DNA of 64,000 nt from Defluviicoccus sp. (GTDB lineage Bacteria; Pseudomonadota; Alphaproteobacteria; MPNO01). The DNA is taken from positions 1-64,000 of the forward strand of contig JAPPHW010000191.1 in assembly GCA_028820945.1 (NCBI GenBank), given 5' to 3'. The translations under genes were made by a program, and so were the position numbers. The notes beneath the pieces were generated by a model. That model had not been told where the DNA came from. It saw only the letters and a program-made list of their open reading frames with translations, and did no database searches. Shown piece by piece: positions 26,160 to 36,270 of this stretch (within the stretch, counting starts at the first letter, position 1; every line of letters begins with the position of its first letter).

Positions 26160-27815
26160 GTGGTGCCGTGGCCGCGGGAGTCTGAATGGCGGGCGGTGCT
26201 GGGGCGGACTCTGGTGTCCGAGGTGTGCATGTATGTGGCGAACAGGGAGGCGGCGGCTGCGGGGCATGGCGAGTACGTGACGGTGAGGACGGAGGAAGAG
26301 CGTGGAAAGCCCCATCCGAACCCGCGGATGCGCCAGAACAGGCCGGCGCCGGTGACGGCGGAGTCCCTTCACTATGACGGCAAGGCCAATCGCGGCTTGC
26401 CGAAGGATCTCTGTGGGTCGGTGAGTTTCGGAGGGCTGAACGAGGAGGGTGCGCGCGGCATCTCGGCGCGGGGCCATCGGGATACGTGGGCCGGGGTTCA
26501 CGATTTGATCATCATGGCGGCGAAGGATGTTGGGGATCATTTCGTGGCGGGAACGGCGGTGACCAATCAGCCGCTCCCGGACGTATCCGGGTTGCTGGAC
26601 AGGTACACCGTGGCCGCGTCCTACAGCGCGGTGCTCGAGCTGCGGATGAAGGAGGCCGGGGACAAGGGGCGCGAGGACCTGGAGAGGAAGCTGGGCGAGG
26701 ATGCTGCTAAGGCGGGGTGGCTGGCGGCGGCGAGCTTCGTCAACACGCTTGCCCTGTCGGCCGCGCGCCTGCAGTCGGCCGCGACAAACCTGCCGAGGGC
26801 GGCGCTGTATTCGGACGAAATAGGCAAGGCCTCGGCGACGGCGAAGTCGGCGGTCGAGGCCGTGGTGGTGAACCTCGCCAAGGGCAAGGGGTATGCGCCG
26901 GTGCCATTGGCGGTTTCGGGGGGGATTTCGGGACTTCCCTCTGCGGCCGAGGGGCGGGAGAGGAGCCTGATGGACCGCGTGTTCAATTTCGTGGACCCGG
27001 AGTTTGTGATCGTGGTGGACAGCGGCAATCCGCTGCTGGATCTGGCGAATACCGGGGCCTTGCTGATGAACGGAGCTCTGGGGGCGATGGGCATGCTTGC
27101 CGGCATGTCGGCCGGGGTCAATTTCTTCGAGGGGATTCCCTTCGTCGGAAAGGCGCTGGACGTCTTTGAGGCGACGTGGCCGGTGGTGGACGGGCTGGTG
27201 ACGCCGCTGATCGGTATTCTGCTGATCGCGGGCGCGGTGCTGCTGTACGTGCTGCCGGTGATTCCCTTTCTGCGGTTCCTGTTCGGGATCCTGTCCTGGC
27301 TGGTGGCGGTGATCGAGGGGATGCTCGCCGTGACGGTGTTCTGCGCGGCGCATGTGACCAGGGGCGATGGCAACAGGCTGGCGACCGAGGCGACGCGGGA
27401 CGGGTGGCTGTTCCTGCCTGCGCTGGTTCTGCGGCCGGTGTTGATGCTGTTCGGGCTGGTTCTCGGCTACTACCTGTTCGTCGTGGTGATCGGGCTGTTC
27501 AACGAGGTATGGGTGCCGCGGATGCAGGACGCGGGGGGCTCGGAGGGGCTGGATCTGGTGGATTACGTGGTCATGGTCGCGCTCTACGTGATGGTGGTCT
27601 ACGGCATGCTGAATGCGTGTTTCAAGATGATCGACGGACTGCCGAATGCGGTGCTGGCATGGATCGGCGGACGCGGCGGGGCGGGCGGCGAGGCCGACGA
27701 GGTGTCGGGGATGGCGACGGGGGGTATCGGCCGGGCGGGCGCGTTGCGGATGGGCTTCCGCGGGCCGGGCGCCGCTCGGAGCGCGCGGCAGGGGCGGGCC
27801 GCCGGGGGCGATTAG
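26160..27815 (+). pseudogene. traY: TraY/DotA-like type IVB secretion protein, C-terminal part
   Basis: A long frame with no credible start at its 5' edge. It begins PRESEWRAVLGRTLVSEVCMYVANREAA, then a ~300-residue periplasmic region, then hydrophobic segments typical of DotA/TraY: PLIGILLIAGAVLLYVLPVI, PFLRFLFGILSWLVAVIEGM, VLRPVLMLFGLVLGYYLFVV and DYVVMVALYVMVVYGMLN. The C-terminal tail is Gly/Ala/Arg-rich. Together with 20281-20912 it would make one TraY of roughly 750 residues. The T4CP gene starts 14 bp later. Confidence 0.75.
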
Positions 27816-27829
27816 AGGAAGGAAGGCGG

Positions 27830-29803
27830 ATGTGGAAATGGATCCGGTACGGGGCTGCATGGCTCGGCCTTCTCGTGATGGCGGCGGGCTGGGTGTGGTG
27901 GGTGCTGGAATACGGAGCCGGGCGGGACGCAAGGATCGCGGTATTGGGCGGAGCGTTTGTGTGCGCCCTGGTGGTGTTCATGGCCTTCGATCGGGGTGAC
28001 CGCTCGAAGGTGTACGCGCTGGCGGTGTACAGCGCGGTCCTGATGCTGTGCGGCGGCATGGTGTGGCTCGAGGTAGTCCGTCCGGCGTTGGAGCTGGGGC
28101 CGGTCCGGTTCGGCGCGGGGCTGCTGAGCCTGGACGCGCGATCGGGGGTGCTGGTGTTGGGTTCGGTTCTAGCGACCTGGGTAATGGTCCTGGTGTGGTG
28201 CGATCTCGCCGGCAGGGTGCTCGCGAGGAAGGCGGATCAAAGGAAGAAGCGCTCGCGGTCGGAGCTCTACGGTAAGTCCCGGCTGCTCGACCGGCAATAC
28301 ATGCGGAAGCTGGAAGGCGGGTCGGGGCTGTTGCTGGGGCAGACCCGGGCTGGTGGGTCCGGGGCGCTTCTGGGATGGCCTCTCGAGGGCTCGGCGGTGA
28401 CGCTGGCGCCGCCGCGGACCGGGAAGGGTGCGACGATCGCTCTCAACTACCTGGCGCCGGGAGGGCGGGGCTGGGGAGGCTCCACGGTGCTCATCGATCC
28501 GCGAGGGGAGACTTATTGCATCGTGGCTCGCCGGCGCCGCGAGATGGGCCGCTGCGTGGTGCTGATCGATCCGTTCGGGGTGGTGGCAGGGCACGAGAGG
28601 GAGATGAAGAAGAGGCTCCATCTGCCCGACGTGGAGAGCTGGAGCTACAACCCGCTCGATTTTATCCGGAAGGATCCGACGCTGGCGGCCCGGGACATAA
28701 ACGTGCTGCTCGATGCTCTGCTGACGCCACCGAGCGGGTCGAACGACACGTCTTCGCATTTCTACGAGAGCGCGCGGGCGATCATCGCCGGCTATGTGGC
28801 CTGGGTGCGGTTCACGTCGGGCGAGGTGGAGAGGAATCTCCAGGAAGTCCACAGGTTGCTGATGCTGCCGCCCGAGGACAGGAAGGGGCTGATGGAGAAG
28901 ATGCGTAGCGCGCAGGGGATCGCCGGCGGGCTGGTGCGGGTGGCCGCGGAACGTCAGATGCAGGTGGGGCCGCAGGAGGCGGGGTCGAATTTCTCGACGA
29001 TCGCCAACCAGCTTGCCTTCCTCAACTATCCGCAGCTCGAGGCCAACACGCTGCGCTCGGATTTCGATCCGATGGATCTCGCCGCCGGCGACGTGGACCT
29101 GTTCATCGTAGTGCCCGAGGAAATGACGGAGCACGCGCGGGCATGGCTCAGGCTATGGATCACCATCCCCAACGCGGTGGCGGGCATGACGGCGCTGGAG
29201 CGCGACATGCTGATCGTCATCGACGAGATGCCCAAGCTCGGCTACCTGAAGCCCGTGATGGAGGGCTATAACCTGGCCGCGGGCAAGGGGGTTCACTTCT
29301 GGTGCTTCGCGCAGTCGGTGTCGACATGGGACGCGACCTGGGGGCGGGACAATCGGCAGATCCTGGTCGATCTGGCCGAGGTCGTTCAGATCCTGGGTTT
29401 CCCGCGGACGGACGTGACGGGTGCGGAGGCGCTTTCCGCCGCGATCGGGACGGCGGGCTTCGAGACGCATTCGGAATCCCATAGCGGGCAGGTTCCCGCG
29501 AACATGGTGCCGGCCGGGACCCAGGTTCAGGTGAGCGACCAGGTGTCGGTGGTGCGGGAGCGGATTGTTACGCCCGACGAGATCCTGACCATGACGGCGG
29601 ACGAGCAATACGTGATCGCCGCGCCGAAGGACATGCCGCGCGATGCTTTCAGGCTGTGCCATGCCCGATACTGGATGCGTCCGGATGCGCGCCTGTTGGC
29701 CGATCCCAATCCGTTCGTGCTGCGCAAGCGCTCCGCCGCGGCGGGAAAGAGGTTCGGGATGTATGGCCGGGCGGCGGTTGAGGGCGAGGCGGCGCCGGTG
29801 TGA
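27830..29803 (+). CDS. VirD4/TraG-type conjugative coupling protein (T4CP)
   Basis: The 657-residue protein has N-terminal transmembrane helices (WLGLLVMAAGWVWWVLEY, VLGGAFVCALVVFMAF, ALAVYSAVLMLCGGMVWL, VLVLGSVLATWVMVLVW). Walker A is APPRTGKGAT (193-202) and Walker B is MLIVIDEMPKLGYL. Also present are TFIDPRGE-like VLIDPRGETYC, SWSYNPLDFI and the all-alpha region before FWCFAQSVSTWDATW. It links the relaxase-DNA complex to the secretion channel. The start ATG follows GGAAGGAAGG. It appears intact, even though the adjacent traY is split. Confidence 0.93.
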   Translation: MWKWIRYGAAWLGLLVMAAGWVWWVLEYGAGRDARIAVLGGAFVCALVVFMAFDRGDRSKVYALAVYSAVLMLCGGMVWLEVVRPALELGPVRFGAGLLSLDARSGVLVLGSVLATWVMVLVWCDLAGRVLARKADQRKKRSRSELYGKSRLLDRQYMRKLEGGSGLLLGQTRAGGSGALLGWPLEGSAVTLAPPRTGKGATIALNYLAPGGRGWGGSTVLIDPRGETYCIVARRRREMGRCVVLIDPFGVVAGHEREMKKRLHLPDVESWSYNPLDFIRKDPTLAARDINVLLDALLTPPSGSNDTSSHFYESARAIIAGYVAWVRFTSGEVERNLQEVHRLLMLPPEDRKGLMEKMRSAQGIAGGLVRVAAERQMQVGPQEAGSNFSTIANQLAFLNYPQLEANTLRSDFDPMDLAAGDVDLFIVVPEEMTEHARAWLRLWITIPNAVAGMTALERDMLIVIDEMPKLGYLKPVMEGYNLAAGKGVHFWCFAQSVSTWDATWGRDNRQILVDLAEVVQILGFPRTDVTGAEALSAAIGTAGFETHSESHSGQVPANMVPAGTQVQVSDQVSVVRERIVTPDEILTMTADEQYVIAAPKDMPRDAFRLCHARYWMRPDARLLADPNPFVLRKRSAAAGKRFGMYGRAAVEGEAAPV

Positions 29804-29819
29804 GGCCGTGGAGGCGGGA

Positions 29820-30755
29820 ATGAGCATTGAGAGGGAGAACGCTGCGGTCGGGGATGTTGGGCATGGCGGGGCTGTGCCGGCGAGCGATGATGCTCTTGAC
29901 GCATTCAGCACTGCGATGTCGCAAGCGTCCGAGGTCCGAAAGCGCGGCGCTGCGATGATGGCGACGGACGAGGCGAGCTATCTGGCGGCGGCCGAGCAGG
30001 ACGAGGACTACCAGGAAGAGATCAGGGCCGCGCTTGAAGCGTCGGACCACGGGCTGCCGAACGCGGAGGAGGCTGACGGGGCATCCGGCGGGTCGGAGGA
30101 GTATGTGCGGGTGCGGGTGCCGGCGCTGGCGAAGTCCTCGGCGTCGAGGGTGGATGACGGGGCCGGGGCGCGGTCGGCGGGTGAGGCAGGTCCCGGGCTG
30201 GGGCCGGAGAGGTCGCCGGAGTCCGGAAGGGAGGTGGTGGAGGGGAAGCCTGAGTCTGCTGCTGGCGGTATGGGATCGGCCCTGGCCGGGGAAATCGGAA
30301 AGGAGCTGGAGGGGCCGGATGTGGCTACTCTGGCCGATGTCAGGCATGTGCTGGGGGCGGGGATACGGTTGTTTGGGCAGCGCGTCGAGCAGGGCATTGC
30401 GGAGATGACGGCGGCGGTCCCGCGTCTCGCGGAGGGCGAGGTCGCTGAACTCGTGACGAATGTGAAGAAGCTGGAGCGGGCGATCAGGGTTCACGAGGCG
30501 GACGAAGCGCGACGGCGGGATGTGGGGAGGAGCTGGTGGCGCTGGCCGCTGAGGGCGCTGGTCGTGGCCGCGCTGCTGGGAATGTTCGCCGGGGGCCTGG
30601 CGGTTCAGTCGCGGTGGTCGGTGATGGACGACGGTACGAATGGCTGGAAAGACATTGTCTGGCAAAGCCACGGGATGCGGATCGCGGAGTGCATGGACCG
30701 GGCCGAGCGGCGCGGCGGTGGCGCGAAATGCGCGGTCAGAGTGGGGGTGAGGTAG
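29820..30755 (+). CDS. Hypothetical protein with C-terminal membrane anchor, downstream of T4CP
   Basis: A 311-residue protein: an acidic, low-complexity N-terminal 150 residues, then a helical segment (VRHVLGAGIRLFGQRVEQGIAEMTAAVPRLAEGEVAELVTNVKKLERAIRVHEADEARRR), one TM helix (WPLRALVVAALLGMFAGGLAVQ) and a short Cys-containing tail. The start ATG at 29820 follows GGAGGCGGGA. It is probably cotranscribed with the T4CP gene. It may be a conjugation accessory factor; I do not recognise the family. Confidence 0.65.
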   Translation: MSIERENAAVGDVGHGGAVPASDDALDAFSTAMSQASEVRKRGAAMMATDEASYLAAAEQDEDYQEEIRAALEASDHGLPNAEEADGASGGSEEYVRVRVPALAKSSASRVDDGAGARSAGEAGPGLGPERSPESGREVVEGKPESAAGGMGSALAGEIGKELEGPDVATLADVRHVLGAGIRLFGQRVEQGIAEMTAAVPRLAEGEVAELVTNVKKLERAIRVHEADEARRRDVGRSWWRWPLRALVVAALLGMFAGGLAVQSRWSVMDDGTNGWKDIVWQSHGMRIAECMDRAERRGGGAKCAVRVGVR

Positions 30756-30791
30756 CCGGGCGGGGCGAGGCCCCGCCCGGCCGAGTCGAGG

Positions 30792-31916
30792 TCAGCCGGT
30801 CCAGCCGGCGCGCTGGGCGAAGTCCTTCCAGGGATAGGCGCGCTTTACGCCGTCGATATCGACGTGGACGGCGCCGCGGGATATGTGCCAGGACCCGGCG
30901 CTGTGCGGCGTGCGCACGGTGCCGTCCGAGGCGAACACGTGGGCATCGGGCGTGGTCGTGATGGAGGGAAGCGTGACCGGTCTGGCGGTCGCCGTGAGTT
31001 GGCCCATCATCGCGAAGACGGGGTGGAGCCGGTCGGTGGGGATGGTAGGGAGGGCATAGCCGACGAAGTTCTTGCTGGTGCGGCCAGTCTTGTCCCAGCG
31101 GGTCTTCATGATTTTGCCGTCGGGGCTGAGGCGCATGATGCCGACATCGAGGATGCTGCTGTCGGCGTCGAGGTGCCAGATTTCGTGGTGGTCGGACTGG
31201 GCGAAAAAGACCAGTTTCCTGCCTTGCATGCCGATCGCAATATGGCGGTTGTACTGGCGGAGCGTCTCTTCGACCTGTTCGACGGTGAGCGTCGGCTGAC
31301 CATTGGAGGCGCCCAGGCCGGTGGCGCCGGGGAATCTCATGTCAGAGCCGGGGTGGTTGCGGACCGGTGTCGCGTTGGCCTCGACGTCGCTGAACTGGAT
31401 GGATGCCTGGTTCTCGTTGATGGGGAGGTCATGGGGAAGACCGAGTTCGGGGCACCGATCGAGGAGAATCCGCGGCCACTCGTTCTGAATCCAGCCATCG
31501 GTGACGATTTGCCAGTGGGTGAGTTCCTTGTTGGGTGCTTCGGTGTGATAGCGGCCGGTGTCAGGTGCGTAGAAAGGTACCCGGGTATAGGTTTTGCCCG
31601 CGTTGGTGGTTTTGATGAAGACTCGGCCCTGATTGCCAGTAATTGCCCATGTTGCGTCCGGGTAGGTACGCAGGTACTTGTTTCGACTGGGTTGAAACCA
31701 GCAGTCCACTTTATCCTGGTTCTTGCCGAGATATGCAGCGGCAGGCTTGCTGTTGCTCTCGTAGACCCAGACGCGACCGCTCAGGAGGTCCCTGAAGAAT
31801 TCCGGGGTGTGGGAGGAGAGGTTGAAGGGGAGGCGTTCGCTCGCAAGCGCCGGTGGGTGAAGGATTGCCGCGAAGAAGGCCGCGGCGGCGACGATGCGGA
31901 AGATTCTTCGGATCAT
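30792..31916 (-). CDS. Exported protein of unknown function
   Basis: The 374-residue protein has a clear signal peptide (MIRRIFRIVAAAAFFAAILHPPALAS). The mature protein is beta-rich with many Trp, Tyr and His (e.g. SDHHEIWHLDADSSILDVGIMRLSPDG, MKTRWDKTGRTSKNFVGYALP), suggesting a secreted or periplasmic beta-propeller-like fold. Start ATG 31916 with AGGAGATC. It converges on the preceding gene with a 36-bp gap. Composition is slightly AT-richer than the flanking backbone. No family recognised. Confidence 0.7.
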   Translation of the reverse strand: MIRRIFRIVAAAAFFAAILHPPALASERLPFNLSSHTPEFFRDLLSGRVWVYESNSKPAAAYLGKNQDKVDCWFQPSRNKYLRTYPDATWAITGNQGRVFIKTTNAGKTYTRVPFYAPDTGRYHTEAPNKELTHWQIVTDGWIQNEWPRILLDRCPELGLPHDLPINENQASIQFSDVEANATPVRNHPGSDMRFPGATGLGASNGQPTLTVEQVEETLRQYNRHIAIGMQGRKLVFFAQSDHHEIWHLDADSSILDVGIMRLSPDGKIMKTRWDKTGRTSKNFVGYALPTIPTDRLHPVFAMMGQLTATARPVTLPSITTTPDAHVFASDGTVRTPHSAGSWHISRGAVHVDIDGVKRAYPWKDFAQRAGWTG

Positions 31917-32267
31917 TGGTGATCTCCTGACTGAATGATGGCGATACGACCCCGCTCTACCGAGCCGGGACGGTTGTTCCACGGGCCGCATCGCGGCCTC
32001 CGCTTGGGGTTCATGTTTAAGGTTGTTTGGTCGTGTCTTAGCGTCGCTCCGCAGAAACCGGGGCCTGGGTGAAACTGCGCGGGTGTTTGCCGTGCGGCGA
32101 CTCGATGTCCGGTCGGCGGAAATTCGCTCGGAAAGGGGTCGTGCGGTCCCGTAGGAGGGCGTTGGAGGCGCGTTGCCGGTCTTCCGGGGTTGGAGTGCGG
32201 TCTTGGCCGGGCGCGGCTCTGGGGCGCTTTGGCGGGGCTGCACGGGGCTAGCCGGGGTGTGTTGTGG
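31917..32267. other. 351-bp gap upstream of exported protein
   Basis: It lies between two minus-strand genes and must hold the promoter for 30792-31916. I see no clear motif, hairpin or small gene. Confidence 0.35.
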
Positions 32268-35200
32268 CTAGACCGAGATGCCGGCGGCCATGTCCTGCCC
32301 CCGATCGCGGGAGTGTTGGTCGGTGGCGGTCCGTTCCTGGGAGGGGTCGCGGGTTTGCTTGGCCGCGATGGCTTTCGGGGACTGGACGGTATGGACGAGG
32401 TTGGGGTTCTTCCTGGCCATCTCCTGGGCGAGCTTGGTGGGTTTCGGACCGTCGTTGAATTCGATGACGCCGATCGGGTTGAGCTTGGCGATCTCGAGGT
32501 CGCGGTGCGCGACGGCATTCTTCGGGTGGTTCTTCCAGTCGGGTTGGAAGTGGACCTGCTCGACGCCATTGTGTCGCGCCCATTCGGTGACGTGGGTGAG
32601 CGGCGTGCCGTTCTGGGCGCCGTGGGCGATCCATTTCCCCGGATGCTTGGCGAAGACTTGGTCGAGCTTGGCGAACACGGTCTCCCGGTCGGCTTCGGAG
32701 TTATAGGCGGTGACGGCGATCGGATCGCCGGGGGGCAGGCGGGACTGGTAGTGGTCGTTCTCCAGTTTCTCGATGTGTCTGCGCGCCTCGGCCGAGGCGG
32801 CCGTAACCGGCCGGGGGTGGATCGGGTCATGCGCGGGTTTGGGGCTCCAGCGTTCTCCCGTTTCGTGCTCGTAATTGTTCTCGACGGTTTCGCGGAGCTC
32901 CTCGAGTCCGGCGAGGGCGCCGGTGGTGTAGTGGACGTGTTCTTCGTTCTGGTGTCGCTGGGTGACGTCGATGTCGCTGTCGATGTTGGCCCGGGCGAGC
33001 TCGGCGGTTTCGTCGGTGTGGCTGGAGAGCTGCTCATGGGCGCCGTTTGGCCCGGAGATGGTGGCGTGGACGGCCTCGACGAGGTTGGCCTTGAGAAGGG
33101 TCCGCAGGGGGTGGGGGTCCTGGCCGTCGTAGTGCAGCGCGTGCTCGGGGAGAGCCGCGTCGGACGGCAGGAATCTGTCTATCACCGCGTCGAAGGCGTC
33201 GAAGGCGGTTGTGTGCTCCGGCGTGGGCTCGGGGGTCGCATGATGGGGTTCCGGGAACGAGGCGGCCTGTTCGAGGCGGTGGAACAGAGCCACGGTTTCG
33301 GCGGCGGGGTCCTTGCCGGGCGGAATGACGTGATCGATCGGCACCGGACCGAAGAGATGCACGAGCGTGGTATTCGGGCACCAGTTGTCCTCGGTCCCGT
33401 ACCCGGTCTGGATTGTCCCGATTTGGCGGTCCTCGTGGTAGAGGTCCGCGGTGGTGCCCTCGTCGGTGACGTCGCGCAGGTTGAGGTCATAGGTGTATTC
33501 GGAGGTGTCGTGGAGGGCCTGGAAGAAGGGTTCCAGGGAGGGGCCGAGGGGCGCGTTTTCGCAGGTGTAGGTGGTGTCCGCAGACTGGGACGGGTAGGTG
33601 GGGGCGGCGGCGGTCTCGGTCCTGCGGTCCGCATCCGCGATACGCTCCAGGTTGGCGAGGCGGTTGAGAACGGCGACGGTCTGGATTGCAGGGTCTTGTC
33701 CGGGCGGCACGACGTGGTCGCTCGGGGATGGTCCATGCAGGTGAAGCACGTGCGCGTGGAGGGGCATGCCCGGCTGGGGTTCGAGAATGCAGTCGACGAA
33801 GCCGATTTTCTGGTCGCCCTTGTAAAGTGCGCCGCCGGCGTCGTGGATGTCGCGGAGGGACAGTGCGTGGGACGGATCGAGGCCGTCGAAGGCGGTTCGG
33901 AGCGCCTGGTTGGCGTCTTTCGTTTCTTGCGGGATGTCGGGATCTTCGACGGATTGAATGATGTTGTTTTCTGGACGGTGGGGTTGGCGGGTGATGTCGG
34001 AGAGCGACTTCCCGGCGCGTATCGCGACGGTTTCGGTAGCCGGGTCCTGGTCGGGCGAAAACTCGTGGGAGCTGAGTGTCGGCTGGTAGAGGGTGAGGAT
34101 ATGCGTGCCTGCGGCCATGCCGGTGTCGGGGTTATTGATGTGTTGGATTAGGCCGATTTTGCGGTCCTGATCGTATACGTCAGCGGTTCCCTGGCGGAAG
34201 TTGTCGATGGTGAGGCCGTGGTCTTTGTCGAGAGCGGCGAAGGATGCGGCGAGACGGTCGTGGGCGTCTTGGTCGGGTGTGGCGTCATTGGGGGGCGCGG
34301 CCGACGCGTAGGGCTCGGATTGTTCTGCTATGCCGCCCCCGGGGGTCTGTTCGGTCTTGGGGCTGTAGGTTCGTTCATGACGCGGGGGCGAGACCAGGCG
34401 CGAGTGGCGCTCGTCGGTGATGTGCTCGTGAGCGATGCCGCGCTCGATCGCCTGGCGGTGGATGAAGGGGAGCTTCTCGGCCGGGCCGGTGAAGGAGAGC
34501 ACGTAGTCCGGGTTTGCCATGAGCATTTGGGCGTCGCGTTTCTTCACGGCGGCGAGCGTGTCGCCGGGGTGCGCGTTGAAGTCGGGCTCGAGCGCGATCT
34601 CGCGCCCGCCGAATTGGCGCCTGGCGGCCCATTTCGCGGCGATCTGCTGGGTGCCGGGAGCGTTGCCGTGCAGCAGGATCATGTCGGGGTGTTTCTTGTG
34701 GTAGGCGTTGAGGGTCTCGATGATTCGCTCCGGGGCGGGTCCGGTTTTGGCGGCGGTGACGACGACGACGGTTCCTTCGGGAATTGCCGGCAGCGCGACG
34801 GCCTTCTTGCGAGCCTTCTGGAAGTCGCGGCCGTCGATCGTGGAGCCGATTTCGGGATGGGTGCTGATATGGGTGCCGGATCGGGGCGCCCACACCTTGT
34901 GGTTCTCCTCGAAATAGAACCGGGCGAGGTGGTCGCGTTGCATCGCCAGGATAAGGCGCTCTTCGGAGGCCGTTATAAGGTTGGTGGTTTCGAGGTCGAG
35001 CTCGCGATCGGCGCCGTCGTTGCCGAGCTCGCGGATGCGCTGGGGCTTTGTGCGCTCAAGGGTCTCGATGCGCGTGGTGATCTGTTTGATCAGCCGTTCT
35101 TTGGTGTCGTGCTGGTGGTGAATGCCGTGGATATGGTTCCAGGTGATGCCCTCCCTGAGGTCGCCCATTTGGGTGTCCTGGGGGTAGAACGCGTCGAGAT

Positions 35201-35651
35201 AGGCGTTGAAGGCGGCGATCGCCTCGTCGAAGGCAGCCTGGACGTGGGGCGGAACGTTGTCCCAGTCGATCGGTTCGCCGTCGTTGATCCAGACCGGGCG
35301 GGTGTCTTCTTCGCCGCGGATCGGCCGGGCGCCGTGGAGGGCCGCTTCGTCGGTCATGCGGCCGGTGGCGGTGAGGCCGTCGGAGGTTTCGCCGCCGTGC
35401 ATCTCGTCGATCATGTCGGCGGAGAGATGGTGGTCGTCGTCGGGGATGACGCCATCGCCGTACAGCGCGAGGTCCTCGGAGAGGCCGTCGCCGGCGTTCT
35501 CGGTCCGATGGCCGGCCGAGTCGTCCAGGTGGCGATACGCATTGGCGTCGTGGTCCGGATCGTGGTCGCGGCCGGGATCGTATCCCGCGCGGTCGGCCGG
35601 GGCCTCGAAGTGGTCGGGTTCTTCGTCGGAGAGGCGGGGGGTTCGGGCCAT
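32268..35651 (-). CDS. Large DUF2493/SLOG protein with three internal ~90-aa repeats
   Basis: A protein of 1,127 residues. The N-terminal ~120 residues are acidic and disordered, followed by a helical segment. A first SLOG/DUF2493 domain (about 293-415) includes VVVVTAAKTGPAPERIIETL, ILLHGNAPGTQQIAAKWAAR and DYVLSFTGP. Three related repeats follow (about 465-555, 580-673, 707-797), each with a F.AL....L.LRD...G.....YDQD.KIG.I pattern and ending DHV.PPGQDPA.ETVA. A helical linker and a second, degenerate SLOG domain (about 975-1090: IAVTAYNSEADRETVFAKLD, GKWIAHGAQNG, NPIGVIEFN) complete it. SLOG domains bind nucleotides or nucleotide-derived ligands. The start is ATG 35651 with AAGGTG upstream. 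Confidence 0.75.
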   Translation of the reverse strand: MARTPRLSDEEPDHFEAPADRAGYDPGRDHDPDHDANAYRHLDDSAGHRTENAGDGLSEDLALYGDGVIPDDDHHLSADMIDEMHGGETSDGLTATGRMTDEAALHGARPIRGEEDTRPVWINDGEPIDWDNVPPHVQAAFDEAIAAFNAYLDAFYPQDTQMGDLREGITWNHIHGIHHQHDTKERLIKQITTRIETLERTKPQRIRELGNDGADRELDLETTNLITASEERLILAMQRDHLARFYFEENHKVWAPRSGTHISTHPEIGSTIDGRDFQKARKKAVALPAIPEGTVVVVTAAKTGPAPERIIETLNAYHKKHPDMILLHGNAPGTQQIAAKWAARRQFGGREIALEPDFNAHPGDTLAAVKKRDAQMLMANPDYVLSFTGPAEKLPFIHRQAIERGIAHEHITDERHSRLVSPPRHERTYSPKTEQTPGGGIAEQSEPYASAAPPNDATPDQDAHDRLAASFAALDKDHGLTIDNFRQGTADVYDQDRKIGLIQHINNPDTGMAAGTHILTLYQPTLSSHEFSPDQDPATETVAIRAGKSLSDITRQPHRPENNIIQSVEDPDIPQETKDANQALRTAFDGLDPSHALSLRDIHDAGGALYKGDQKIGFVDCILEPQPGMPLHAHVLHLHGPSPSDHVVPPGQDPAIQTVAVLNRLANLERIADADRRTETAAAPTYPSQSADTTYTCENAPLGPSLEPFFQALHDTSEYTYDLNLRDVTDEGTTADLYHEDRQIGTIQTGYGTEDNWCPNTTLVHLFGPVPIDHVIPPGKDPAAETVALFHRLEQAASFPEPHHATPEPTPEHTTAFDAFDAVIDRFLPSDAALPEHALHYDGQDPHPLRTLLKANLVEAVHATISGPNGAHEQLSSHTDETAELARANIDSDIDVTQRHQNEEHVHYTTGALAGLEELRETVENNYEHETGERWSPKPAHDPIHPRPVTAASAEARRHIEKLENDHYQSRLPPGDPIAVTAYNSEADRETVFAKLDQVFAKHPGKWIAHGAQNGTPLTHVTEWARHNGVEQVHFQPDWKNHPKNAVAHRDLEIAKLNPIGVIEFNDGPKPTKLAQEMARKNPNLVHTVQSPKAIAAKQTRDPSQERTATDQHSRDRGQDMAAGISV

Positions 35652-35769
35652 GTCACGCACCTTGGTTGCGGGGCCGCGCTCCGCGGCGCCGGCGGGGTGG
35701 GCGAGATCGGCACCAAAAATTATACCGAGAGTTGTGGCGAGGGCAAGGGAATGGGTTCGGGTTGGCGCG

Positions 35770-36270
35770 CTAGAAGCTGATGCCCTGGGACTGGTCCTGG
35801 TCGTGCTTGTTGGAGACTGCCCGCCGGGCCTCGGCCCATCTGTTGTACTGGACGAGGATCCCGGTGATCTTCTCGTCCTGATTGTAGGTGAGCTCGCCGG
35901 CGCGGATGGCGTTGCGGGGCTGCTTGTAGGTGAGCTCGCCGGCGCGAATGGCGTTGCGGGCCTGCTCTGCGAGCTTGGGCCAGCCGGGCGTGGCGAAGCG
36001 GTGGAGTCCCTGTTTCTCGGCGGCTTCCCCGTGCTTGGTCAAGGCGCGCTCGAGGCGGCCGTAGGGGGAGTTGTCCAGCCTGCTGAGTGCGCTCTGCTTG
36101 TCGACCTGCAGGGCGACGATCTCGAGGTAGCGGATGGGGTGGTAGAGCTGCTTGAGGTCGGCGGCGGCCGCGGCGGAAAGGCCGGGTGTGGCTGAGATGA
36201 CCTGTGCTTCCCGCTCGAGCTGGCGGTATTGGTCCATCTCGATGTCGATGGGTTCCTCGCTGTCCTGCAA
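35770..36270 (-). CDS. Relaxase-downstream hypothetical protein with tandem 14-aa duplication
   Basis: A 166-residue helical protein that starts (TTG) directly after the relaxase stop; an internal ATG at 36237 is an alternative start. The segment LTKHGEAAEKQGLHRFATPGWPKLAEQARNAIRAGEL resembles the repeat unit in the relaxase C-terminus. The 14-residue unit RNAIRAGELTYKQP / RNAIRAGELTYNQD is duplicated in tandem (42-nt units, about 35880-35965). It is likely cotranscribed with the relaxase. Confidence 0.65.
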   Translation of the reverse strand: MQDSEEPIDIEMDQYRQLEREAQVISATPGLSAAAAADLKQLYHPIRYLEIVALQVDKQSALSRLDNSPYGRLERALTKHGEAAEKQGLHRFATPGWPKLAEQARNAIRAGELTYKQPRNAIRAGELTYNQDEKITGILVQYNRWAEARRAVSNKHDQDQSQGISF

